Source of the DNA: Fomitopsis serialis
Taxonomy: Eukaryota > Basidiomycota > Agaricomycetes > Polyporales > Fomitopsidaceae
Length of the DNA: 21,272 nucleotides
Assembly: GCF_022376445.1 (NCBI RefSeq)
Contig: NW_025955549.1
Span: 1 to 21,272, forward strand
Direction of reading: 5' to 3'
The translations under genes and the position numbers were made by a program. Below the pieces are notes generated by a model, which saw only the letters and a program-made list of their open reading frames with translations, did not search any database and was not told the DNA's origin. Positions 1 to 9,813 of the stretch are shown here, one piece after another (the first letter of the stretch is position 1; each line of letters begins with the position of its first letter).

Positions 1-1169
1 CGGGCGCCGGCGGGCGCAGGAGGGAGGCCTTTGGCGGTAATTTGACCACTCAAGACATTAATGCGAACGTGACGCCCAACGGACAAACACCAAACCGCAG
101 TCGACAGCAAAGTAGACGTCCATCGCCCTCTCCGGGCGACGCGGAAGAAGCTGGAACATCCGAGTATGTTGACGACCGCACTAAAATTCTGCTCTGACTC
201 TTGTTGATTTCGCGTATACAGGCGGGCCGCTGTTCTAGTGGCACGTATCAGCTCCCTCGCACCCAACCCAACCGCCGCTGTGCCCGCAATTCAGCCGCCA
301 TGCGTCCTATCGGTTTCCGAGTCGGGTGCTCGTGACTTGATCTCGACTGTGTGGAACATCCTCGACCGAAACCTGGACGGCACAGCGAGCGTCGTCAACT
401 TGCTCGTCGATGCGTTAGACGAAGAGACAAGAACGGGAACTACTACAGCATGGAACGGCTTCAGATAGAGGTAAGAATGCTCCACTTTCTTGGTTCATAG
501 ACTTACTTTTTTTGATTCAGCAACGTGGACAGTTCCCCCAACTCGTACCGACGTCTATTGGCACTGAATGGCCGGTGTAACAAGCGGGCGAGTCCTCACG
601 CCAAATTCGACGTCTACGCGAGCGTCCGCACAGTCATCAAGACAAGTCTGGGACCGCGTAGCGCAAGCAGCTGCATCATCCTCTGCCTCGCCATCACCCA
701 CGCCTCAGAGATCTCAGGAGCGGTTTCCTACCTTGCCCACCCCTGGGCCGTCGACGAGCACGACGTCGTTCCGTCAACCACAGCGGATCACGCCTTGGGC
801 ATCAGCCTCGTCCGCGAAGCCTGTTGCCCGCGTTCCGACGTCCGTACCTGGACCGGGCGCAAGTATAAGTCGACCAGCGTCGTCGTTGTCAAAGTCCGCA
901 TTCCCTGAATTGCCGTCGGCATCGAAGGCACAGGTCCCAGAGCTGCTATAGGCGGAAACAAGTCCCTGCGAAACATCATAGGAGATGTCGCCCCCTCCGT
1001 GCCTGCGTGGACCAATGGTGGCAGCAGCTCAAACGGTGCAAACGGCTCGAATGACCCTACACCGGCAGAGGCGAACTCCGTGCAAGCAGAGCAGACATCA
1101 GGCAAGGGAAAGAAAGGCAAAGGGAAGCAAAAGCAGACGCTGTTCACTCTGGGTACCTTCCCGACTTGA
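1..1169 (+). CDS. HEL2: HEL2/ZNF598-like RING-type E3 ubiquitin ligase, C-terminal part, frame-broken
   Basis: Hel2/ZNF598 ubiquitinates small-subunit proteins of collided ribosomes to start ribosome-associated quality control. Only the C-terminal part is here; the RING and zinc fingers would lie upstream of base 1. Visible pieces are an opening segment with AFGGNLTTQD, a helical segment with SESGARDLISTVWNILDRN, then a low-complexity tail with SGRVLTP, VWDRVAQAAA, FPELPS and a Lys/Gly-rich end closing with QTLFTLGTFPT at stop 1167-1169. Introns are 164-221 and 471-520. The family-like reading moves frame three times, each equal to the loss of one base: near 463 (an in-frame TAG follows WNGF), near 565 and near 942. 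The stretch 296-320 may hold three more compensating losses. No GT-AG intron of realistic size repairs these. Either the gene is decaying or the assembly lost bases. The assignment comes from memory of fungal Hel2 C-termini and is fairly but not fully secure. Confidence 0.62.
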
Positions 1170-1534
1170 GTGGAGAGATCATCCGTAATTTGATGTAGCC
1201 ATAGTTCCTTCACGATGTAACTTAGCTACATAGGTGGCACTGTTACGTAGCCTTTTGCATGGTAGAGCGGGGTGTCGTCTACCCGAGGATCACGCATCGA
1301 GCGATACCTGGTCTGGAACTAAGTAAGACCTCGCGGAACGCCACCTCAGAAGTCGAACGCAAGAGTCGATGCCGAGATGGACATAATAACTGAACAATTA
1401 CTGCTGCTATACTTGAGCGGATGACTTGAATCAGAAGACGGCTCACCGAAGGCATGACACTGTACTCACCTCCGTATGACACCCATAACCCACCTAGTTT
1501 TCCGCCAGCGGATCCCGGACCGCGAGCCCAGAGA
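1170..1534. other. Convergent intergenic region between HEL2-like and mL54 genes
   Basis: This holds the 3' ends of two convergent genes. I see no open frame with protein-like sequence, no RNA gene and no repeat. It presumably contains both 3' UTRs and polyadenylation sites. Confidence 0.5.
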
Positions 1535-1964
1535 CTATTGTGTCTTCAGGAAGTTCTGCTCACGTATCCGCTGTCGGTTTTCCTTCCTCAGCGCAACCTT
1601 CTCCGTCTTCCCGCCTGGACCATCGTTCGGCAGCTGCCTCGGTCCAGTAAGCTTCCACAGCCAGTCGGGATACGCGTCATCCGCTTGCGCGACCACCTCG
1701 TCTTGGCCCTTCAAAAAGTTCAGGCCCGTCAAGACGGTGCCCTCCGGACATGACGATTTCGCTGTAACGACCCATGACAGTTAACAGAGAGAACTAAGCA
1801 AGGGCGGCAGACCTACAGAGTACAACCTCTGACTTCTCCTCTGCTGGAGTTGCAGCCTTGCTTGAGGATGCCTGCGCAGGATTGCTTGCGCTAGCGTAGC
1901 ATCGTCGAGCAGGAATCCAGGCATGGAGAGCTAGTGGCCGGCGTGGTGGACGGAGGAAGGACAT
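1535..1964 (-). CDS. MRPL37: Mitochondrial large-subunit ribosomal protein mL54 (yeast MRPL37 family)
   Basis: This is a structural protein of the mitochondrial large ribosomal subunit. Two exons, 1964-1817 and 1761-1535, are joined across a 55-nt intron (donor GTAGGT, acceptor TTACAG) and give 124 residues. The N-terminus is rich in Arg and Ala without acids and contains RRCYASAS, a typical mitochondrial presequence with a likely cleavage site. The mature part has CPEGTVLTGLNFLKGQ, YPDWLWKL, DDGPGGK-like LPNDGPGGK and the closing REQNFLKTQ, which are hallmarks of the family. An upstream in-frame ATG at 2018 would add 18 residues; I preferred 1964 because it places the basic presequence at the start. 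The gene is convergent with HEL2 and divergent from the F-box gene. Confidence 0.88.
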
Positions 1965-2337
1965 GGCGTGACGTGACTCTTCGTCACCAGGTAACTTAAG
2001 ACAATACGGTGGTTGCATAAGCGCCCATTCCCTAGCTCCAGTACTTACTCAGTCCAGCACCCAACGTTCTCAAGATCTGACTAAATCTGACTCCTTTGAG
2101 ACCTGTCAGTGTGTTGGACCCAGCGACTCTGAGTCGGAATACGCTCACGTTCACTCGCGATCGTGATCGTACGTGGCATCAGAAAGGTGAATCTACACAA
2201 CGACGCGTCATAAAACTTTCTGACGAGTAGTATGTTCAAAGGATACCAGTGATCGCACAGAGGGTAGCGAGACACTGTTGCTTCGCCTCCATCGCTGCCC
2301 ATTGACAGCTCTCGGCGGTACCACCGCCCGCGGCCCC
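1965..2337. promoter_or_regulatory. Divergent intergenic region (mL54 / F-box gene)
   Basis: This 373-nt segment separates two genes that point away from each other, so it should carry both promoters. I could not identify specific elements. An ATG at 2278 is in frame with the F-box gene and could be an upstream start. Confidence 0.4.
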
Positions 2338-3997
2338 ATGCATCGCTGCTTCCAGACTGCAGATATTGTACGCTTAATAGTGAACAGTCTATGGGGTGCA
2401 AACGAGCGCAGGATCGACAACCCAGCTGACCCGGTATCCCTGCGAGTAACATATAGATCACTCGCATGTCTTGCACGGACGTGCAAGACACTCCAGCCCC
2501 ATGCACTCGATGCTCTATGGAGTTTCCAGTGGGGCATTGAGAACCTAATTTCGTGCATGCACCCAAGTCTGTTGGTCAAGAAGAAAGTCTCTCCGGGTCC
2601 CTCTCAAGGGAAGGTGCTCATGCTAGTGAGTTTGAGTTCCGCATTGAACTATACATTACCCCCGTACTGAATCGATGCGAAAGTGTCTCACTAAAACATG
2701 GCTCGATCCCGCCGACTGGGGCAACTTCGATATCTACGCACGTCGAATAAAAAAACTGAAGATTGCTCCGAAACATCGTACCATGGCTCCCGCGGCAACT
2801 TCCATCTACCGTGCCTTGGCTATGTATGACCACCACCGACGGCCATACCTCCCAAACCTCACCCACCTCACATACGACATGTCCGAATTATCGCCAGACA
2901 TACTCGGCTTCTGTGTCACCCTTCTGGGGCCGTCGACTCGCTCGCTACATGTCCACGGAGGCAAGGGAGATTTGATAGCCATTCCTTTTCTGTTGTCATC
3001 TTCCTTGCGCCTTTCTCCATCTATACGAGAGCTGGCGCTCACGCTTGGTCCATCTCCCGATGGTTTCTCCTCACTCACCAATGCACTGGAATCGCTCGCC
3101 ATGCTGCACACGTTGTCGCTCACGCTACACGCGCCACCTCCGGTCGAACTATGGAATGCGCTCGCAGCAGCGCCTCTCATTCGCTTGACGCTTGTCGTTT
3201 CCGGAGGTTCGTGGGACCCGACGGCAATCGCTTCTAACTTGGAGTCGGGAACCGTACTCAACCTCAACCGAATCACACATCTCGCTTTGCGCGACGTCAA
3301 TGCTGCTGACTGCGTGCGAATATTTGGATCTGCCTCACTCGCGAGCCTCGTGAGCGTACACATCACTTTCCCCTTCAGGGGACCAGCCGATGGTCTTGAC
3401 CTCACGGAAGCTCTCGCTGCGGCATGCCCCCCTACTCTGCGCAAACTATCGCTTCATTCCTCAATTAACCCCGCCTTTGGCATCCCCGCCGATCGACTCC
3501 TCCTCTTCTGCGGCTGTCGAGAAGTTGAACGTGTCGATCTGTCCGTCATTTCCGACCTCGATGATGCGACATTGAAGGACGTTGCATGCATGTGGCCGAA
3601 CCTGCGCAAACTAGACGTCATGTACCACAGGAGCCAGGAGCCGAGAGAACAACCTGAGGGCAATGGCATCACTCCGGAAGGCTTGGCAAACCTCGCCAGC
3701 GCGTGCCCTCATTTGCGCGAATTGTTGCTCCAAATGGACTTTCGCTGTGTAGATATTTCGGAGGATCGGCCATGCTCCGGCTCTACCAGCGAACATGTCA
3801 AAACCATCGACGTGGGTTCTTCCCTAATCGCGGACGCGGCCCTCACTGCCGCCTTCCTGTCTGACTTATTCCCAAACCTTGTTGCAATATCTCAGCACGG
3901 TAGAGCTCCGGACCCTGCCGGACGTTGGGCAGAAGTAGTTCGGCTACTGAGTATATTCAGGACAGTACGAGCCCAAGAGAGGCGGAGACACACCTAG
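2338..3997 (+). CDS. F-box domain protein with LRR-like C-terminal region
   Basis: This is probably the substrate-recognition subunit of an SCF (Skp1-cullin-F-box) ubiquitin ligase; the substrate cannot be read from sequence. Exons 2338-2625 and 2684-3997 flank a 58-nt intron (donor GTGAGT, acceptor AAAG) and give 533 residues. Residues about 3-50 look like the degenerate F-box common in Agaricomycetes, with SLACLARTCKTLQPHALDAL followed by LW. The rest is leucine-rich with irregular repeats, for example LRELLLQMDF and LRKLSLHSS, suggesting an LRR-like solenoid. A conserved-looking DWGNFDIYARRIKKL opens exon 2. The start could instead be ATG 2278, twenty codons upstream. Such proteins are numerous and fast-evolving in mushrooms, so no orthologue is claimed. 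Confidence 0.72.
2467..2490. repeat. 24-nt palindrome inside the F-box coding region
   Basis: TGTCTTGCACG and CGTGCAAGACA are perfect reverse complements, 11 bp each, separated by GA. It lies in exon 1 and encodes part of LARTCKT of the F-box, so it may be a coincidence of codon choice. Confidence 0.8.
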
Positions 3998-4280
3998 CCT
4001 AAAGGACTGCAGAATTTGAAGGTAGACGACCGCAAGGGATTACAGTGATGACTACTGCACCAACGACTCGTATTACTGTGCTGGAGCCTGTTGCAGGCAT
4101 AGATTGAGTTGTGTGTTGTCACTGCTAGCCACGTAGCCTCGCACTTTCATTCGAAATTTATACATACAACTCGGCTTTCCTTCTATATTGTGGTTCAGTA
4201 GCAGATCTACAGTGTATGAACACGTCGGGCCGAGCTAGGGGTTTTGGGTGGATTCTCTTTGTTCGCGACTCTTTGACTAT

Positions 4281-5422
4281 CTATTCAGTGCCGTGTGTCG
4301 AATAAGTTAGCTTCTTGGAAGGAAATGGAGAATCCATACCTAAGTCTGATGAAGTATGTCTGGGACCAGGTACGATGGACCGCAGGGGTGATGTGTATTT
4401 CGGTAGAGAAGGCAATACAGACGATATTTCGATCTCTATCTCGTCGTCTTCCAAGATGTCGGACTGCTGAGGGCGAGGGGTGCTTAAATGTACGTCCTGT
4501 TACTCAACTTGAAGTCATGAACAAACAGACGTACCAGAACGAAGCTTGACCGGAACTCATCCGACTCCTCGTCTGTGCTGTGGTACTTCGACGACGATCC
4601 CTTGAGAATACTCACCGTTAGCTGATAATAACAAGCTCGAGCAAGGAGATCGTACCATCCCATTACGCAGCAGTGCGAGCCATCGACGTCTCTGACGTCG
4701 GCTATTTTCGTTCAAATGAGAATTATGGTCGATCCATTTCGACGGTAAGATGATACCTCCAGGTGCTCTGAAAGACGAACTTTGAGTAGCTTGGTTGGTC
4801 CTTGCGGAATAAAGAGTGCATTGTTTCTTTGTGTCGGCAAAACAAGTGAAGTTGAAGGGGTCGATGACAGCGAGCACGACAAGCCTGAGGTCAATACCTG
4901 CGCAAGGATTATATATACCACGATCGGCGCACTCCAAGGATGTCGCATGGCCACCATGAGGCGTCCAGACAAGTGATGAAGGCGATGGCGAGTCCCAGGC
5001 ACGCTGAAAGTGGCAATCCCGAAATGACTCCTCGGCATGTATCTGAAACTGATACGATACAGCAGGAAAGGTGAAGACATATGCCATAGGGAATCTACGG
5101 TTGATGTTTGTATCATAACCACGCCGATGTCGCAAGCTCCACCTACGTTTCGTAAGCTTGAATCATGTATACAGACTGTTGAGCGCGAACAGAGGAACAA
5201 AACAGGTTTCGGACGACTCAGAAATAGAATGCAGCGGGTCTTGCTACGCCCCTCGGATATCTGAGAGGGGTAGACCATTTCGTTCGAATATTCAGCGAAG
5301 CAGATGGCTCCTCGACCAAGGTTCATTACCGTGCATTTGGCGCCACTGGCACTTTTTTGCTTCTTCATTATAGCATCGGCATAGCATCGTCGATGATTCT
5401 GACGTCTTTTAATCGGTGTCAA
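4281..5422 (-). CDS. Hypothetical multi-exon gene, exon structure unresolved
   Basis: I do not recognise this gene. On the minus strand a 236-codon open frame (5422-4712) and a 192-codon frame (5135-4557) overlap, with splice-like GT and AG sites around them. Protein-like pieces in likely order include HFGIATFSVPGTRHRLHHLS, LFIPQGPTKLLKVRLSEHLE, WLALLRNGMVRSP, an acidic EESDEFRSSFVL, and a last exon with an acidic DILEDDEIEIEISS that stops at 4283-4281. Plausible introns are 4977-4898ish (GTGGCC...GCGCAG), 4757 to about 4693 (GTATCA...GTCAG), one opening with GTGAGT near 4615, and one opening with GTACGT near 4534. Several joinings stay open, so I cannot choose one. The start is unknown; ATG 5422 is only the first in the long frame. 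It could be a lineage-specific gene, a decaying gene, or partly chance open frames. Confidence 0.28.
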
Positions 5423-6060
5423 AGAATATACGTGCTTGCAAGGATTGAGCTTACCGTGGTAACACGTTTTTCAGAATTTGTATGTGACCGTCACTTCGCA
5501 ATCCGTGGAATTGACACGAGGCGCCGCGGAATCTGTGTACACTATGCTCAGCAACTGAAGTCAGGAGAAATTCCAATGAGACAGCCACCCTCGACGGGAC
5601 GTAGCTTGTGTAACCGACCAGGGCTTTGCCGCAGGCTCCGAGTCCGAGTCCTATTTGCTGGCTGAAGTCCCCGCCTGCCAGTAGCAGGCGCTAGTGGCCT
5701 AATAACTGCGAGGAGACTGTAGACAACTTGAAGAGCTGCTTTCAACGCCACCGGTTGAAGCAGTTCGAGCATCGAGCACAAGAGACAAATAAAGCACCCG
5801 ACCATATATGCCATTGAAATGCAATGGCCAGGGGTCCCAGCAGAGAACATGAACAAGTTCAGATTTACTCCGGTGGCTCCGTGGGGTCTCCGCGGCTGAG
5901 ATCAAACAGATCTGAGATTGGTCTTCCGTAAAAGGCAAACCTCTTGGGGCACTAGAGGTTCCCACCAAACAAAACAGAGACGCGCGGTGAACAATGCATC
6001 CTGTTCAACCTTACACTGCTCCTTCTTCTCGCACACATAGTGGCTCAATACGCCGTTTGG
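5423..6060. other. Stretch with no assignable gene, upstream of the Gfd2-like gene
   Basis: Short open frames exist on the minus strand, for example FYGRPISDLFDLSRGDPTEP near 5930-5870 and a hydrophobic frame at about 5850-5680 with YMVGCFICLL, but they stop and cannot be joined convincingly. They may be 5' exons of the hypothetical gene to the left or its promoter. The right end should hold the promoter of the gene starting at 6061. A small perfect hairpin (7-bp stem, 5-nt loop) lies at 5672-5690. Confidence 0.35.
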
Positions 6061-7879
6061 ATGGCGACGCAGACTTGGTACTATCAGGTCGGAGGATTCC
6101 AAGGTCACCTCAGGTAAGGCGGTCCCTGAGCTGCATGGTGGATCACCCTTCTCAGAGTGCGAGTGGCAGGGAGATCCCCGACGAACGGCTACTGCAATGT
6201 CCTGACGGCGAAGGCCTTAGTCTCGTGCTAGGTATGACTGCAGAATGTCTTTTGCGATACAAGATCGTAACGCATCCCGCGCGCTGACCCTGGGACTCGC
6301 TAGGTATCCGACCGAATGGCGCCTCGTATCTGTTGCTCCCCGAGTCGCGTTTCCGCGCTTTGCGCTGGAGACTACCAAACTCGCAATATGATCTCGCGGA
6401 AAAGTTTCTATCGTTCTCTCCCATTCATTTTACCAATCGTGCGGAGCTCGAGAAGAAACTGAAGTCTTACGCATCGACCAAGTCCAACAAGGGGGTTCCA
6501 AGGGATAAGATCAGAGACCGGTCGAAGGCGAACACATCGTTTACTGTCCCCGGAAGTGGTCTTTCCGAAGCAGGGAGAATTCGCAGCTCCTTTGAGATGC
6601 AGAGGTAGGTTATCATCGTTACCGCCTATTGCCTGCTGCTAATGAAGAGCAGGGTTCTCGTGCTATCTCGCCCGATGCTGAGAGAGTTAGATCGTACTCA
6701 GGCTGTCGAGCTCTCTCTGCACAACGTTCCAGAACAATTAACCATTGTGTCTCTGTGCTACAATACATGGAAGGCCGACACTCGCACGATGCGCGAGAGG
6801 GAGACGGACCCCAAAGTCTTGGACATTGGATGGACGACATGGTCTAAACCAGCGCAATGGAATGGGTCTCAGATCACGCCGTCAGAGACCACGCATGTGG
6901 TAGTGGAGGAGGAAAGATACTTGGGCAATCCTGGCCTTAAGCGCATTGTACGTCGTAACCAAATATGGGTCAATGACCAACGACACTAAACATCTGTGGT
7001 GACGTAGGAATGCGAGTATGCGACCACGACATACAAGAAACGAGGCGAAATTGCCTGGAATTTGTCAGTGGCACTGAGTGGAAGATACCCCATCGTACTT
7101 CTGGTTCACGATGAAGCGCGAACTTTGACGACACTCCGCGCACTCGGCATAGACACCTCAGAATGGGTCTCAGGCATTGCAAGCCTTCTATACGAGAACG
7201 CGCGCGAACCTGTGCAGACTATGCACAGGTCGTCGCGTTCTCGCTCTCCTGGGCGGCGAAGCGAGCTAGCCGACCGGGTCGAACGCGACCGCCGTCCCGC
7301 CGGTGCTACTGTGTACGTCGTCGACGTGCGCAGTTTGTACCTGGCCCTGAGGCAGATAGCGCCCGCTACAGACAATGTTCCCACCAATTCTCGGGGACTG
7401 GGTGTGCACTTGGATCCGCCCAAGGATAAGCCTGGCGCAGTGACGCCTAAAGTCATCGCCGAGTCGGATAGATGGTGGTGTGCGGGGACCGAGAGCTTGT
7501 ACGTAGTCTGTGCTTTCATTTTTGCACAACGCCTCATTGATCTCAATATGGTCATGCAACAAGGTTGCTGGGCAAGATGTGGTACTCTATGGCGCGCGGG
7601 CCCAACATCGACGATCAACGGGCGTTGAGGTCGTCCACCGCCCTGATCATCGATGCGGCGGAAAGGTCAGTCGCTTCCGTAGGCATAGAGCCCGCGGCAG
7701 TGGGCTCGACTGCTGAGGATTCGGACGACGAGTTCGATCCAAACGATATTCTTCCACAGGCCGGGACTGCGCCCGCGCCCGCGCCTTCCACTTCGACTTC
7801 ACAGTCAAGTGGTGTGAAGACTAACATCAGCTTGATGGATCCCGACGGCTGGGATGATGCCTCCGATGACGACTGGTGA
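6061..7879 (+). CDS. Gfd2/YDR514C-like protein with degenerate DEDD-nuclease (RNase H-like) domain
   Basis: Yeast Gfd2 and YDR514C share a C-terminal DEDD-exonuclease fold; Gfd2 is linked genetically to the mRNA-export helicase Dbp5. The model has six exons, 6061-6113, 6170-6231, 6304-6604, 6650-6947, 7008-7498 and 7564-7879, giving 506 residues. It begins MATQTWYYQVGGFQGHLREI, followed by LLLPESRFRALRW. The nuclease-like domain runs from about 190 to 420: VLDIGWTTW at 195-203 (motif I), TTHVVVEEE at 219-227, LLVHDEART at 269-277 (motif II), and WWCAGTESL at 394-402 (motif III). Motif I has Gly199 where D-x-E nucleases carry Glu, and motif III has Thr-Glu where N-D is usual, so catalysis is doubtful. 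An Arg/Ser-rich insertion lies at 311-335. The C-terminus is acidic and ends DPDGWDDASDDDW. The start at 6061 was chosen because the exon 1 donor (GTAAGG) then joins in frame; a longer single frame from ATG 5994 looks less protein-like. Confidence 0.7.
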
Positions 7880-8100
7880 AATCTATTTGTGACAGTTTCT
7901 TCAAAATCTGCTTTATGTGTATCTCTCCCTCGTATCCCTCTCAATGCTGTCGTTGTCGATATCGATGTTCACCCGTATCTCCCTGTTGACATACCCTGTA
8001 CTATGCTTGCACGCCGGAACTCACTTATATCATGATACACTGCTTGGTAGATCGTCCTGACATTCACAATGACGCACGTACCACCCCAACATCCCCATGC

Positions 8101-9511
8101 CTAATCCGTATCACGCGTGACCTTGCCAAACTGTTGCCCCTTGCTGATCAGCTCGAAGCCCTGTTCGGCGTTCTCCAGGCCATCAATGACATGTGAAACG
8201 ATGGGCACGAGACGGTGTTCAGTTATGAACTTCGTCGCGTCGATCAAATCCTTGTGCGAGCCCATCGTCGACCCGATGACTTGCTGATTCTTGAGCACCT
8301 CTCGCATGGTGAAAGTCACCATAGGTGCAGCAGTCCTGAGGTCCCTCCAGTCAGCGATGGAGCAAACTGTTGTTCAGAACAGACACACATTCCGTAGATG
8401 ACCAGTCGGCCACCAGGCTTCAGGACCCTGCTGACATTGGACATGATGTCCCCTCCGCCGGAGTCGATAACAGCGCTCAGGAAGGGCGTTCGAGGACTGT
8501 TTTCTTTGAGCAGTTTCTCGAGCTGCGCAGGCCACTCGTCTGTGCACCGATATGTTGAGCGTCAGCATTCTTCTTAGTTTCCGTCTTGACGAGATGATTG
8601 AGTACCTGCTTTGTAATTGACACCAGCCTTCGCACCAAGGGAAACGGCCTGGCGAATCTTGTCTTCGGAGCTGCTTGACACGTACACGTTCGCACCGTGG
8701 GCGAGACAAATCTGCATAGCAAGCAGAGCAACTCCGCCCCCTATGCCAGTGATGAGGACGTTGTCACCCTTGTCCACACGTGCATTGACTACTGAGGCCC
8801 TTCGTGCGTACCGCGAGTCAAGTTTGCCCTCATGGACCGATAATGTACGAGGCCTACCTCCATGCTGTTAAGCCGCCAAGAGGCCATGCAGCGGCATGCT
8901 CATCATCCAGATGGTCAGGCGTAAGGATGACCTGATCGCGTTCGACCGCAACGTATTCAGCGAAGGTGCCCAGAGGAACAATCTTCCCGCCCCCCAGAAT
9001 CGTAAATTTGCTGTTCGTGGCACATTCGGTCTCAGCGTCGCCTGGACGTCTGACAGCGAACACTCACGGCGACTCGGGCGCGTCTGGGTGACTTTCCCAA
9101 CCGCGCATAGGGACTAGGAAGACTCGCTTGTTCAAGAGCGCGTCGTTCGCGTCCGCCGCGGCAACGACGGTTCCTAGCACCCCTTGAGGCTCAGGCGATG
9201 AACGAGTCAGTCATAAGCGCACCTGCACCGTCTGAGCCAAACGCGGCTCCAAAAGCAATCCCAGGATACAGGCCCTTGCGTATCCAGACCTAGCAATCAT
9301 GGCTCACGTTCAACGAGCTACGATCCATCGCAAATTCTGGACCAACATCTCGGTGGTTGAAGCCCGCTGCACCGAGCTTCACGAGGACTTCACCCTTCTG
9401 CAGGGGTGGGATCGCCCTTTGCTCGAGAGCGGCATCGTGGTAACGAGGCTCGCGGCCCGCGGGCGACTTGCGCACGGTGATCACCTTGGTGGAAGTGGGG
9501 GGCTGCGACAT
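8101..9511 (-). CDS. Zinc-type alcohol dehydrogenase-like / quinone oxidoreductase (MDR superfamily)
   Basis: This is a cytosolic or mitochondrial NAD(P)H-dependent oxidoreductase of the medium-chain dehydrogenase/reductase superfamily; the substrate is unknown. Seven exons, 9511-9347, 9289-9223, 9182-9068, 9010-8858, 8799-8606, 8539-8389 and 8335-8101, give 359 residues, normal for the family. The N-terminal GroES-like domain has GAAGFNHRDVWIRKGLYPG, then GTFAEYVAV. The Rossmann domain has LITGIGGGVALLAMQICLAHGA from about 182, VSSSSEDKI, LGAKAGVNY, and VLKPGGRLVIYGM. The C-terminal part ends with GQQFGKVTRDTD. The structural-zinc cysteine cluster of classical ADH is absent, as in quinone-oxidoreductase-like members. 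Intron 1 has an unusual donor, GTTGGT, and intron 2 is only 40 nt. An upstream in-frame ATG at 9592 would add 27 residues with a basic, presequence-like character. The gene is divergent from the TFIIIC gene. Confidence 0.88.
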
Positions 9512-9813
9512 GGTTGCGAACTCGCGTACAGATGACAAGGGTAATATATGTGCGATATGGGTCACTCGAGCAGACCTTGGGGCGCGCAGCATACACTGTT
9601 GGGGCTAGCTTGACCTGGCGACTGAATGTGGGACTCCTCCCTCCGGATGAGCGCGTAGAGTGGGATTAGCGGACGCAATCACGGGCTTACTAACGACACA
9701 CTTGTCATATAAGGCAGGCGACCTTCCTTCTAGGGTCATAGGTTCCCGCGCAATTCGGAGCGCCCTTTGCGCGATCTCGCCTTGACTCCGTTTGCCCCAA
9801 ACGCATCCTGCAA
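9512..9813. promoter_or_regulatory. Divergent intergenic region (dehydrogenase / TFIIIC subunit)
   Basis: This 302-nt segment should carry both promoters. A TATA-like CATATAAG lies at 9706-9713, about 105 nt upstream of the plus-strand start. The left end overlaps a possible N-terminal extension of the dehydrogenase (to 9592). Nothing else is clear. Confidence 0.35.

Noticed and set aside
788..1213. Minus-strand open frame of 141 codons under the HEL2 tail.
   Set aside because: It is a shadow of the low-complexity coding strand, with no protein-like features or splice context.
2806..3444. Minus-strand open frame of 212 codons under the F-box gene.
   Set aside because: It is an antisense shadow of the F-box coding sequence with no independent support.
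5994..6231. Single long first exon for the Gfd2-like gene starting at ATG 5994, and a suspected frameshift there.
   Set aside because: An intron at 6114-6169 (GTAAGG...GGCAG) joins a protein-like exon from ATG 6061 in frame with the rest, so neither the longer frame nor a frameshift is needed.
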